DNA from: Bacteroidota bacterium
GTDB lineage: Bacteria; Bacteroidota; Bacteroidia; Cytophagales; Cyclobacteriaceae
Reading direction: 5' to 3'
NCBI GenBank assembly: GCA_023428695.1
Contig: JAEYWY010000003.1
Coordinates: 1-64,000 of the forward strand
DNA: 64,000 bases
Positions 16,660 through 24,562 of this stretch are shown in pieces. Below the pieces are notes generated by a model. That model saw only the letters and a list, made by a program, of their open reading frames with translations. It ran no database searches and was not told the DNA's origin. Each line of letters begins with the position of its first letter. Position 1 is the stretch's first letter. Both the position numbers and the translations under genes were made by a program.

Positions 16660-17502
16660 TCAATCCGTAGCCGGACTTATGTCCTTCACACAGCGGAATC
16701 CAATGTGCGCCATGGCAGTTTCCGGAGTCGTATTCGACTCGCCAAAGATCCGGAAGCCATGACACACCAAAGGATCACACAGATAACTTCCTCCTTTTAG
16801 TAATTTTCGTTCACGCGGATCAATGATCTTTTCCACTCCCGATGGTTCAACAGAGTCACTGCACCATTGCCAGACGTTTCCACCCATGTCCGTTAGTCCA
16901 AGTTTATTCGATCCAAATGCGCCAACGGGGGAGGTAGTGAGATAACCGTCCTCCCTGGTATTGTTAAAAGGAAAACTGCCCTGCCAGAAATTTGCTTTAT
17001 ACGTTCCATCTTTCGTGAAGCCTTCGCCCCAGGAATACGTCGCGTCGGAAAGTGTTCCCGAGGATGCCGCATACTCCCATTCAAGTTTTGTAGGGAGTCG
17101 TTTCCCCTTCCATTTGGCGTATGCGACCGCGTCGTTCCAGGAGACTTGCGTGACAGGGTGATTGCTGGCAGCCTTTGGTTTACTCTTTCCAAATGGGAAG
17201 AGATAGCAGGCACCTTCAACGCCGACGAAACGTTGTTCATCAAAATCGAACACGCCGCCGCTGCCAAACTTTTCCGCTTCTGTAACATATCCCGTCGCCC
17301 CGACGAATTCATGGAACTCTTCGACAGTAACATGATGTTTGTCCATGATGAATGATGCTACCTTCACGTCTCCGAACGCACCACCCTTGACGAATACATC
17401 GTTCTGACTTACATCGGCGAGAGAGATAGTAAACGCCACGACTGCGAACATGTAGAGCCCGAGTGGTATCAAGCCCTTATCAAAGTGGTTCGTGACTTTC
17501 AT
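16660..17502 (-). CDS. Formylglycine-generating enzyme, exported
   Basis: This oxygen-dependent FGE/SUMF1-family protein (280 aa) oxidises the Cys of the sulfatase CxPxR motif to formylglycine. Family motifs seen are RLPTKLEWEYAA, TDMGGNVWQW and LKGGSYLCDPLVCHGFR. The last contains the paired copper-binding active-site cysteines Cys242 and Cys247 (C-x4-C), which separate true FGEs from other members. A hydrophobic N-terminal segment (about 10-29) implies export, so maturation may occur in the periplasm or at the membrane. It ends the operon, 6 bp after the sulfatase gene that it would serve. Confidence 0.88.
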   Translation of the reverse strand: MKVTNHFDKGLIPLGLYMFAVVAFTISLADVSQNDVFVKGGAFGDVKVASFIMDKHHVTVEEFHEFVGATGYVTEAEKFGSGGVFDFDEQRFVGVEGACYLFPFGKSKPKAASNHPVTQVSWNDAVAYAKWKGKRLPTKLEWEYAASSGTLSDATYSWGEGFTKDGTYKANFWQGSFPFNNTREDGYLTTSPVGAFGSNKLGLTDMGGNVWQWCSDSVEPSGVEKIIDPRERKLLKGGSYLCDPLVCHGFRIFGESNTTPETAMAHIGFRCVKDISPATD

Positions 17503-17508
17503 TCGTGA

Positions 17509-19179
17509 TTAATTGCGTTTATTGGCTGTTGAATTTGGTCTTTGCGTGCCCGAAGGAATTGCATTCTGCGGCTTGATGGTTTCGTAGTCGACCACGCCGT
17601 TTCTTACCGCCCAGCGCTGGAACTCGAACGACAACGCGCGTACGACGTCGGGATGTTGTTCGGCAACATCAGTAGTTTCGCCCCGATCGTTCTCAACATC
17701 ATAGAGTTCCCATTTGCTTCCTTTTTCGAAGTCGGAAACAAGTTTCCACTTGCCTCTTCGTACAGCCCTGTTTCCGGCGCGTTCCCAGAAGATGGGCTCT
17801 TCACGGTTTACTTCCTGTGCTACGCCTGCGAGAACCGGAACGATACTTTTGCCCGGCAATCCGTGTGTAGTCAGCCCGTTGAATTTGGTTGGGTAGCTTG
17901 CCTTTGCCAGGTCATAAAACGTGGGCGCAAGATCTATAAGGTGCGCTGTTCCTTTTACAATGGTATTTGGCTTGATCAGTTTTGGATACCACGCAATGAA
18001 CGGAGATGAGATACCACCTTCATGCATGTTGTTCTTGTAAGAACGTAACGGCGTGTTGGATACCTGTGCCCAGTTTTTGTAGACATAGTCGAATGAACCG
18101 GAAGTTCCTACAGGGCCCGAGTTGAAGCGTTTGCCTCTGCCGCCAAGCGTATAGGCCCCGCCTTCAGCCCCGTTGTCAGAGATAAAGATTATCAATGTGT
18201 TCTCATCCTTCTTCAACGCTTTGACGGTTTCGAGTATCTTGCCGATGCCCTGATCCATGCGGTCAATCATCGCTGCGTAAACTTCCATGCGTGAAGCCCA
18301 GAGTTTTTGCTCATCGTAGGTGAGGTGATCCCACAGTGGCAGTTCATCGCGATCAGCGATGCGTGTGCCTTTTTTAACAATGCCGAGTTCAATCTGGCGC
18401 TTGTGTCTTTCTTCACGCAGTACATCCCAGCCTTTGTCGAACTTGCCTTTGTATTTTGCAATGTCCTCCGGACGAGCGTGCAGTGGCCAGTGCGGCGCAG
18501 TGTATGCAACATACAGGAAGAATGGTTTACCCGTTGAATTCTGCTCATTCAGGAACTTCACGGCATGATCCGTGATCTCATCGGTAAAGTAGTAGCTGTC
18601 GGGCTCAGGATTCAGGCGCTTGTTGTTTTCAATAAGCACAACGGGATACTGCGTGCCGCGCAAAGGCATAGGGTGTGCGTTGAAGTAATTTGCCCCGCCG
18701 CCGACTACACCGTAAAACCTGTCGAAGCCGCGCTGGTTCGGCCAGGAAAGGCTATCCTTGCCAACGTGCCATTTTCCAGAGAGTAACGTTGAATAGCCCG
18801 CATTGCGCAGCACTTCGCCAAACGTGAGCGATTCTCTGTTAAGAAAACCCTGGTACGCCGGTAAACCGAGATCGACATCGAAGTAACCTATACCGGCTTT
18901 GTGTGGGTATTGTCCAGTGATCAGCGACGCGCGTGTCGGCGCGCATATGGAGTTGTTATAAAACTCTGTGAAACGCACGCCTTCCGCGGCAAGGCTGTTC
19001 AGGTTAGGCGTATTGATTTCGCTTCCATAGCAGGCGAGATCCGAATACCCCATGTCATCAGCCATGATCAGGATGATGTTGGGACGATCCTGCTTCTTTT
19101 GCGCTTCAGTTTCGTGAGCATATGAAAGCGCAGCAAGCCATCCGGCAACTATTGCGAGGTATACTATTCTTCTTTTCAT
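17509..19179 (-). CDS. Arylsulfatase, Cys-type, exported
   Basis: This 556-aa type I sulfatase hydrolyses sulfate esters. After a signal peptide, metal-ligand Asp41-Asp42 lie in IILIMADDMGYSD and the active-site Cys79 in SICAPTRASLITG (CxPxR; becomes formylglycine). GKWHVGK, the HWPLHA region and the second metal site FISDNGAEGG follow. It resembles the S1 arylsulfatase subgroup. It sits between susD and the FGE gene, so it is co-expressed with a receptor pair and its own activator. Under SAM-riboswitch control its role is probably to release sulfate as a sulfur source rather than to degrade glycan for carbon. Confidence 0.92.
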   Translation of the reverse strand: MKRRIVYLAIVAGWLAALSYAHETEAQKKQDRPNIILIMADDMGYSDLACYGSEINTPNLNSLAAEGVRFTEFYNNSICAPTRASLITGQYPHKAGIGYFDVDLGLPAYQGFLNRESLTFGEVLRNAGYSTLLSGKWHVGKDSLSWPNQRGFDRFYGVVGGGANYFNAHPMPLRGTQYPVVLIENNKRLNPEPDSYYFTDEITDHAVKFLNEQNSTGKPFFLYVAYTAPHWPLHARPEDIAKYKGKFDKGWDVLREERHKRQIELGIVKKGTRIADRDELPLWDHLTYDEQKLWASRMEVYAAMIDRMDQGIGKILETVKALKKDENTLIIFISDNGAEGGAYTLGGRGKRFNSGPVGTSGSFDYVYKNWAQVSNTPLRSYKNNMHEGGISSPFIAWYPKLIKPNTIVKGTAHLIDLAPTFYDLAKASYPTKFNGLTTHGLPGKSIVPVLAGVAQEVNREEPIFWERAGNRAVRRGKWKLVSDFEKGSKWELYDVENDRGETTDVAEQHPDVVRALSFEFQRWAVRNGVVDYETIKPQNAIPSGTQRPNSTANKRN

Positions 19180-19198
19180 GATGTTTGATTGGTTTAGA

Positions 19199-20656
19199 TT
19201 AATATGATATCCAGTCGGGATGTTGTGTGAGATTCGGATTTATGTCGAGTTCGCGCTGTGGTGTAGGGAAGTGAACATGACGCGGCGCCGCGCTATTCTT
19301 TCCGGCGGCTTTTAAGGTAGCGACATAGTAATCCGGGCCGCGCCTTGCAAGGTCGAACCAGCGCTGGTATTCGTACACCAATTCCTTTCTGCGTTCGTCG
19401 TACACAGCTTCGCGGAAGTCTTCCTTGCTCAATCCCGGAGAAATGTCTGCGAGGGGTTCAAGCCCTGCCCGTATACGCACTTCGTCAAGGGCTGCATACG
19501 CCTCAGCCGTTGCGCCTTCATGTTGACCAAGCGCTTCGGCATAGATCAGCAGGACTTCGGCATAGCGGATAATCGGTGTGTTTCTCGAAGACTCGCCGGG
19601 TGCCGCAGGCGTTGTGGAATCGTAGTACTTATGAAAGTGGGGATCAAACGTGTAGGTCTCACCATTCACGGGGCTCACCATCTGCGTTACAAAGGTGACA
19701 GCTTTCCGCTCGTCGAAATCATCAAAGCTTTCGTAGAGGTCCGATGTCGGATTCAAAGCGTCGGCGTAGTCTCCGTTGACACCGGGTACTTCATTGGGTG
19801 CAGCGGTACCACCAAGCATGTTACCATAGAAGTTGAAGTAACCTTTGAACTGAGCGGAGAAGATGTGTTCCTTGCCGTTCTTTGTGCTTACTTCGAATAC
19901 GTCCTTGAAATCGTCGAACAATTCATACCATCCGCTGTCGATAACTTCTTTGGCCTTTTGAGCAGCAAGCTCCCATTGTTCGGTAGTCAGGTACACTTTT
20001 GCAAGCAATGCTTTTGCTGCACCCCTGGTTACACGACCAACATCTGCGGAGGAGTATTGTGACGGCGCAGGCAACAACTCGGCGTCGGTGAGGTCGTCAA
20101 TTATTTGTGCATACACATCTGCCTCAGGTGATTTTGAGACATTCAGCTGTTCAGCCTGCAGCGTCGGACGATGCAAGACAATTGGTACGTCGCCAAACCA
20201 CCTTACAAGGTTAAAGTACATCAGTGCACGAATGAATTTTGCTTCGCGAACGAGTCTCGCGGCAAGTTCGGGAGTCAGTTTATCGTTTCCATCGATGTGA
20301 TCGATAGCTACGTTAGCGCGATTGATAACATCGTAGCTCTGTCTCCAGATTTCGAGCATTCGATCATTCGATGCGTCGTGTGTCAGACCCGACAGTGCGC
20401 GAACGTGTGCGTTACGTGCGCGGGGTCCGGCAACGTAATCATCAGCAGCCATCTCGGTTGATATCTGGATCAACCTGTTGTACAAGGTGTGTGTGCTGCT
20501 ATTGAGTCCATTGTAAACAGCGTTGACAGCTGCAACCGCTTCCTGATCATTCTCATAGAACTGTTCTTCCGTAAGAAGCGAAACGGGGTCTTCATCAATG
20601 TCTGCGCACGCTGAAACCAGCAGGGCGATTGAAAGAATTATGTGTAATCGATTCAT
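19199..20656 (-). CDS. SusD/RagB-family lipoprotein
   Basis: This 485-aa surface lipoprotein has lipobox ALLVSAC. TPR-like helices cover about residues 30-330, including the SusD signature region AKFIRALMYFNLVRWFGDVP. The conserved C-terminal DERRKELVYEYQRWFDLARRG is present. It caps the adjacent SusC channel and captures substrate at the surface. It is preceded by susC with 12 bp between and followed by the sulfatase. The ligand is probably a sulfated compound; the specificity loop cannot be read. Confidence 0.9.
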   Translation of the reverse strand: MNRLHIILSIALLVSACADIDEDPVSLLTEEQFYENDQEAVAAVNAVYNGLNSSTHTLYNRLIQISTEMAADDYVAGPRARNAHVRALSGLTHDASNDRMLEIWRQSYDVINRANVAIDHIDGNDKLTPELAARLVREAKFIRALMYFNLVRWFGDVPIVLHRPTLQAEQLNVSKSPEADVYAQIIDDLTDAELLPAPSQYSSADVGRVTRGAAKALLAKVYLTTEQWELAAQKAKEVIDSGWYELFDDFKDVFEVSTKNGKEHIFSAQFKGYFNFYGNMLGGTAAPNEVPGVNGDYADALNPTSDLYESFDDFDERKAVTFVTQMVSPVNGETYTFDPHFHKYYDSTTPAAPGESSRNTPIIRYAEVLLIYAEALGQHEGATAEAYAALDEVRIRAGLEPLADISPGLSKEDFREAVYDERRKELVYEYQRWFDLARRGPDYYVATLKAAGKNSAAPRHVHFPTPQRELDINPNLTQHPDWISY

Positions 20657-20668
20657 TTTGATTTCGTT

Positions 20669-23600
20669 TTAGAATTTGAGTGACAAACCTGCACTGATTG
20701 ATTTTGATACGGGATATATTCCCGTGTCGGTGCCTTGTTCCGTGGTGTTGTTGCTTGACGTGATCTCCGGGTCAAATCCGGTGTACTTCGTCCACGTTGC
20801 GAGATTCTGTCCGACCACATAAACGCGCAGTGACGAGAGTCTGAGTCGACTTACGAGAGATTCCGGGAGCGTGTAGCCCAGGCTGATGTTTTTCAGCCGG
20901 ATAAACGACCCGTCTTCGATGAAGCGATCCGAAAAGACCGGCGCCGGATCAAGCTTTGCTCTCGGTAGATCCGTGTTCGTGTTGGTTGGCGTGTAGCGAT
21001 CAAGTGCCGAGGCTGCAGCGTTTTGCTGACCATTGTACAACTCCAACGCCTGGCGGTTTCCATTGAGGATCTTGTTCCCCTTAGATCCCTGTAAAAGGAA
21101 ATTGAGGTCGAATCCTTTCCAGGTAAGCGTGTTGGTGACACCAAAAATAAAGTCGGGCTGGGCACTTCCGACAATCGCTCTGTCCAATGCAGTGGTGAAC
21201 CTTCCGTCACCGTTGATGTCCTTGTAAAGGCGGTCTCCCGGCTTGGGTGTGGCATTGCCTGTGTAGATGCCCTTTGCCTCTTCTTCACCCGACTGGAGAA
21301 TGCCATCCGTCACTGTTGCATAGAATGTTCCCAATGGTTCGCCTACCTTAACAAGGTAGTTACCTGAAATGAATGAGTTGACGCCGCCACCGAGACTAAG
21401 GACTTCATTTCGGTTGAGGGAGAAATTCACACCGGTTGTCCAGAGCAGGGCACCTTCGGCATTGGTTGTGTTAATGCTAATCTCAAGGCCGCGGTTCAGC
21501 ACCGAACCATAGTTCTGTAGCGATGTGCTGTATCCGGATGTGTAGGGAAGCTCAACGTTCAACAGTAGATCTTGCGTCTTTTTGCTGTAGGCGTCTATCG
21601 TAAGTGTCACGCGATTACGGAAGAGACCAACGTCGATACCTCCGTCCAGCTGGTATGATGTTTCCCAGCCCAGGTCCGGATTACCAATGCGTGAAGGGGA
21701 GAAGCCGTTGACCAGCGTTCCGCCAATGATGTAGCTGTACGTGTTCAGCGTGGCAAGCGATGAGTAGGGAGCGATGCTGTTGTTTCCGGTTGCGCCGTAA
21801 CTTACGCGCAATTTCAGGTTACTGAGAACGGGATGATTATTCGGGAAGAAGTTTTCATTCGAAATCTTCCACGATCCGGCGACGGAAGGGAAGTAACCCC
21901 ATTTGTTGTTAGCACCGAAGCGGGATGATCCGTCTGCACGCGCGCCGATTGAAAGGAGGAAACGATCGTCAAAGCTATAGTTGAGTCGTCCAAGGTACGA
22001 GCGTAGTCCGGCCGTTGTCTGACGCGAATACGGTTTGAGCGCTGTACCGCCGTTTTCGAGATTCTCGGCTTCAAAGTGATCGGATACGAAACCGCGTGCA
22101 CCGGTTCTCAAGAGTTCCCATGTATCCTGTTGTTGGGTAAAACCGACAACACCGTTGAATGAGTGCCTGCCGACTTCTTTCGTGTAGCTCAACGTATTTT
22201 CGTTTAGCCATGAAGAGCTGTTGAAAAACCCTGCGCCGGCTTCGCCACTATACAGCGAGCCTTCATAGATCGATGCGGGCAGATACTTCTTCTCACGTGT
22301 GTCGCTGATGTCGGTACCGAAAAGTATTTTGGCGGTGAGGCCCTCGGTGATGGTATATTCCGCAAAGGCTGTACCCAGTATCTTCCGCGTTTCCGACTTA
22401 TTCACGGTTTCCTTTAACGCTGCGATCGGATTTGAAAAAATGTTCTCAAAGGGATTTCGCAAGGTGTAACTTCCGTCGTCTTCGTATACCGTTGCCGTTG
22501 GCGGCATCAGCAGCAACGCCGTCACAATACCGTTAGGAGCAAGGTTAGCCGTGGACTTGCTGATGGTCAGGTTTGTTCCGATTTTCAAACGGTCAGTTGC
22601 CTGCAGGTCGAGATTTAAACGTGTGGAGAAACGTTCGAAATCTGTGTTGGTGATGATGCCCTCCTGTTTGAAATAGTTACCCGAGAGATAGTACTGTGTT
22701 TTCTCTGTACCGCCCGATGCCGAGATCTGATGCGTTTGAATGGGTGCAGCACGGAATGCTTCTTCCTGCCAATCCGTGCCCTTACCCAGTGCGTTGATTT
22801 CTGATTCACTCAGATATTGATTGGGGCCGAGTGCCGGATTGGTATCGAACAAGGCCTCGTTTCGCAGCCGCGCAAATTGTTCGGCATTCAATACATCAAT
22901 CTTCTTTCTGAGTGTCTGCACACCGGAGGTCACATCATAGGCGATAGTAGTCTTGCCGGCTTTACCGCTCTTGGTGGTGATGATGACCACACCGTTTGCG
23001 CCCCTTGATCCGTAAATAGCAGTAGCGGAAGCATCCTTTAGTACTTCGATTGATTCGATGTCATTCGGGTTGATCGTGGACAGCGGATTGACTTCGGCGC
23101 CTGTGGTGGTTCCCGCCGAAGAAGATGTTGTAACGACCGGAAGTCCATCGATGACATAAAGAGGTTCGTTACCACCGGTGATGGAGCTGCCACCGCGAAT
23201 ACGAATACTCACGCCACCGCCGGGTTGCCCTGACGTTGGTGTTACCTGCACGCCGGCAACCGCACCCTGGAGCGCGCGGTCGAATGAACTTACAGGCTGC
23301 TCCAAAACCTGTGAAGGAATAGAAGCAATAGAACCGGTGAGGTCTTCCTTCTTTTGTGTTCCGTAACCGACTACCACGACTTCACTGAGGATGTTGTCAA
23401 CCTGAAGTGAAATGTCGATGTCGCTGGAAAGCGGTTCATGGATTTCGAGTTCCTGTTTTTTGAAGCCAACGCTGCTGAACACGATTGTGTAGGGATACGA
23501 TTCGTTATGTTGCAGCGTAAAGGATCCGTTGAGATCCGTGACTGCGTATGTCGTGCTACCTTTAACCATGACGGTTGCGCCGGGTAGCGGTGAGCCGCTG

Positions 23601-23698
23601 TCGTCGCTCACGATCCCGGCGACTTTTTCCTGTGCCCATACGGACACACTAATAAATAAGAGTACGGTAGAAATATATGTTCTCATAGTTGTAAACAT
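20669..23698 (-). CDS. SusC/RagA-family TonB-dependent transporter
   Basis: This 1009-aa outer-membrane transporter has a signal peptide (start at 23698 or the ATG at 23686). A CarboxypepD_reg domain (about 25-105) follows, then the SusC plug signature SIRIRGGSSITGGNEPLYVIDGLPV, then ESIEVLKDASATAIYGSRGANGVVIITTK and a barrel ending in SAGLSLKF. It lacks an STN domain, so FecR/sigma signalling is not expected. This agrees with control by the upstream riboswitch and operator. By my count it has two Met after the start region and no Cys, against about eleven Met in the SusC at 39112. Confidence 0.92.
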   Translation of the reverse strand: MFTTMRTYISTVLLFISVSVWAQEKVAGIVSDDSGSPLPGATVMVKGSTTYAVTDLNGSFTLQHNESYPYTIVFSSVGFKKQELEIHEPLSSDIDISLQVDNILSEVVVVGYGTQKKEDLTGSIASIPSQVLEQPVSSFDRALQGAVAGVQVTPTSGQPGGGVSIRIRGGSSITGGNEPLYVIDGLPVVTTSSSAGTTTGAEVNPLSTINPNDIESIEVLKDASATAIYGSRGANGVVIITTKSGKAGKTTIAYDVTSGVQTLRKKIDVLNAEQFARLRNEALFDTNPALGPNQYLSESEINALGKGTDWQEEAFRAAPIQTHQISASGGTEKTQYYLSGNYFKQEGIITNTDFERFSTRLNLDLQATDRLKIGTNLTISKSTANLAPNGIVTALLLMPPTATVYEDDGSYTLRNPFENIFSNPIAALKETVNKSETRKILGTAFAEYTITEGLTAKILFGTDISDTREKKYLPASIYEGSLYSGEAGAGFFNSSSWLNENTLSYTKEVGRHSFNGVVGFTQQQDTWELLRTGARGFVSDHFEAENLENGGTALKPYSRQTTAGLRSYLGRLNYSFDDRFLLSIGARADGSSRFGANNKWGYFPSVAGSWKISNENFFPNNHPVLSNLKLRVSYGATGNNSIAPYSSLATLNTYSYIIGGTLVNGFSPSRIGNPDLGWETSYQLDGGIDVGLFRNRVTLTIDAYSKKTQDLLLNVELPYTSGYSTSLQNYGSVLNRGLEISINTTNAEGALLWTTGVNFSLNRNEVLSLGGGVNSFISGNYLVKVGEPLGTFYATVTDGILQSGEEEAKGIYTGNATPKPGDRLYKDINGDGRFTTALDRAIVGSAQPDFIFGVTNTLTWKGFDLNFLLQGSKGNKILNGNRQALELYNGQQNAAASALDRYTPTNTNTDLPRAKLDPAPVFSDRFIEDGSFIRLKNISLGYTLPESLVSRLRLSSLRVYVVGQNLATWTKYTGFDPEITSSNNTTEQGTDTGIYPVSKSISAGLSLKF

Positions 23699-23711
23699 TC
23701 AATTGTTTGGC

Positions 23712-23776
23712 GGCTGAGAGGACGCACCTTACCCGTTGCGTTTCCACCAACGCAATAGTCAGGTGCGTCCACAGCC
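23712..23776 (-). promoter_or_regulatory. Long hairpin just upstream of susC
   Basis: GGCTG (23712-23716) and GGACGCACCT (23720-23729) pair with AGGTGCGTCC (23761-23770) and CAGCC (23772-23776). Inside, TTGCGT pairs with ACGCAA. The RNA hairpin ends 14 nt before the susC ATG at 23698. No U-tract follows, so control of ribosome access or Rho is more likely than intrinsic termination. It lies between the leader ORF and susC. Confidence 0.6.
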
Positions 23777-23822
23777 ATTATCGGTGTGGACCATTGATTC
23801 GGTCCTTATGTGATATGGTTGA

Positions 23823-23912
23823 TCAGCGCCAACTGAAATGGTTCGCGCTGTAAAAGCCTCTCGCGAAAGCAAAAAGCAGTAGCCTGGTCGTTAAAATTAC
23901 GGATTCCATCAT
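23823..23912 (-). CDS. Candidate leader ORF, 29 codons
   Basis: A short ORF just past the second riboswitch starts with a double ATG (MMESVILTTRLLLFAF) and ends YSANHFSWR. It occupies the same relative position as the Cys6 leader ORF of the other operon but has no Cys run. It is followed by the large hairpin before susC. Chance is a real alternative, since 29 codons without a stop is not improbable. Confidence 0.4.
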   Translation of the reverse strand: MMESVILTTRLLLFAFARGFYSANHFSWR

Positions 23913-23918
23913 TAATTC

Positions 23919-24032
23919 ATTTTATTGTCCCGACAGCATACCCATGTTGTCGGCTCAGGTTCAGCACCTTATCCGTGCGGACAGGTTGCTAGAAGTTCGT
24001 CGAGCCATACTCTCCCTTCTTCTTAATAAAAT
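23919..24032 (-). ncRNA. SAM-I-like (S-box clan) riboswitch, copy 2
   Basis: On the minus strand it reads GAGAGTATGGCTCGACGAA, then AGCAACCT, then the hairpin GTCCG-CA-CGGAT, then AAGGTGCTGAACCTGAGCC. A further stem CCGACA/TGTCGG sits in the P4 position. A perfect 8-bp closing stem AUUUUAUU/AAUAAAAU can be drawn (24025-24032 with 23919-23926). The core matches copy 1, and the P3 hairpin is preserved with different bases, which is covariation. It should shut off the SusC-SusD-sulfatase-FGE operon when SAM is high. Confidence 0.68.
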
Positions 24033-24066
24033 CAATTAGGTGGATAATTGATTTGCGATTACGATG

Positions 24067-24101
24067 CAAACATAATATAATTATCTATTAAATCAATAGA
24101 C
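24067..24101 (-). promoter_or_regulatory. Promoter with inverted-repeat operator, sulfatase operon
   Basis: On the minus strand TATGTTTG (plus 24067-24074) is an exact TAnnTTTG -7 element. ATTG (plus 24094-24097) lies 19 bp upstream, the same spacing as in the other operon. The inverted repeat TCTATTAAATCAATAGA (24084-24100) overlaps the -33 box. Identity with the operator at 15981-15999 is nearly complete (TCTATTAAAYCAATAGA). Confidence 0.7.
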
Positions 24102-24154
24102 AATGTAGTATTAATTTAAAATTTATTGGGCCCATAATAATCATAGAGTGGCAT

Positions 24155-24216
24155 TGTGGGACTCGTGGGACGATTGGGCCCAATTCTCCCAATCGTCCCA
24201 ATTCTGCCAACGGTCC
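24155..24216. repeat. Large inverted repeat with GTGGGAC units
   Basis: TGGGACGATTGGG (24166-24178) and CCCAATCGTCCCA (24188-24200) are perfect 13-bp arms around a 9-nt loop. CTCGTGG and CCACGAG extend the symmetry further out. The units GTGGGACTC and GTGGGACGA repeat the 9-bp motif found at the start of the window. It lies upstream of the divergent operator region and outside any gene. Confidence 0.75.
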
Positions 24217-24562
24217 ACGAGGCTGTACGAAAAACATGAGCTACTTATACCCCATTTGGTGCCGTTCATTTTTTGAGAGGAAAGGCTTTTCTGTGTGCGG
24301 TAATCATTAAGACTGTGAATATTCCTTAATTCGATTAAGGATATTCTGACAAGTAATCATGCTCATAAATATCATGACCGTATGTGGTGTAGCCGTTGGC
24401 GTGCTGCCGGCCATCCGGCGATCGCGTTTCGTCAGCCCGTAAAGGTGCTGTCAAAGATTCTTCTTGTATTTATAGCACTGTTGAACACGGAGGGATTGCA
24501 GAGACTGCCACTCAGGGAATGGGTTGATGATCCTATAAACAAGATTTAATTCTGTATCGCTT
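24217..24562. other. Intergenic region upstream of permease
   Basis: About 345 bp without a recognisable gene. It contains a hairpin-forming sequence CCTTAAT-TCG-ATTAAGG (24324-24340) inside a longer near-palindrome. It presumably carries the promoter of the permease at 24563, but no clear TTTG-N19-TAnnTTTG pair was found. Confidence 0.4.

Noticed and set aside
23720..23770. Intrinsic transcription terminator before susC
   Set aside because: The stem is strong, but no U-tract follows and the gene it would shut off starts 14 nt later; kept only as a regulatory hairpin.
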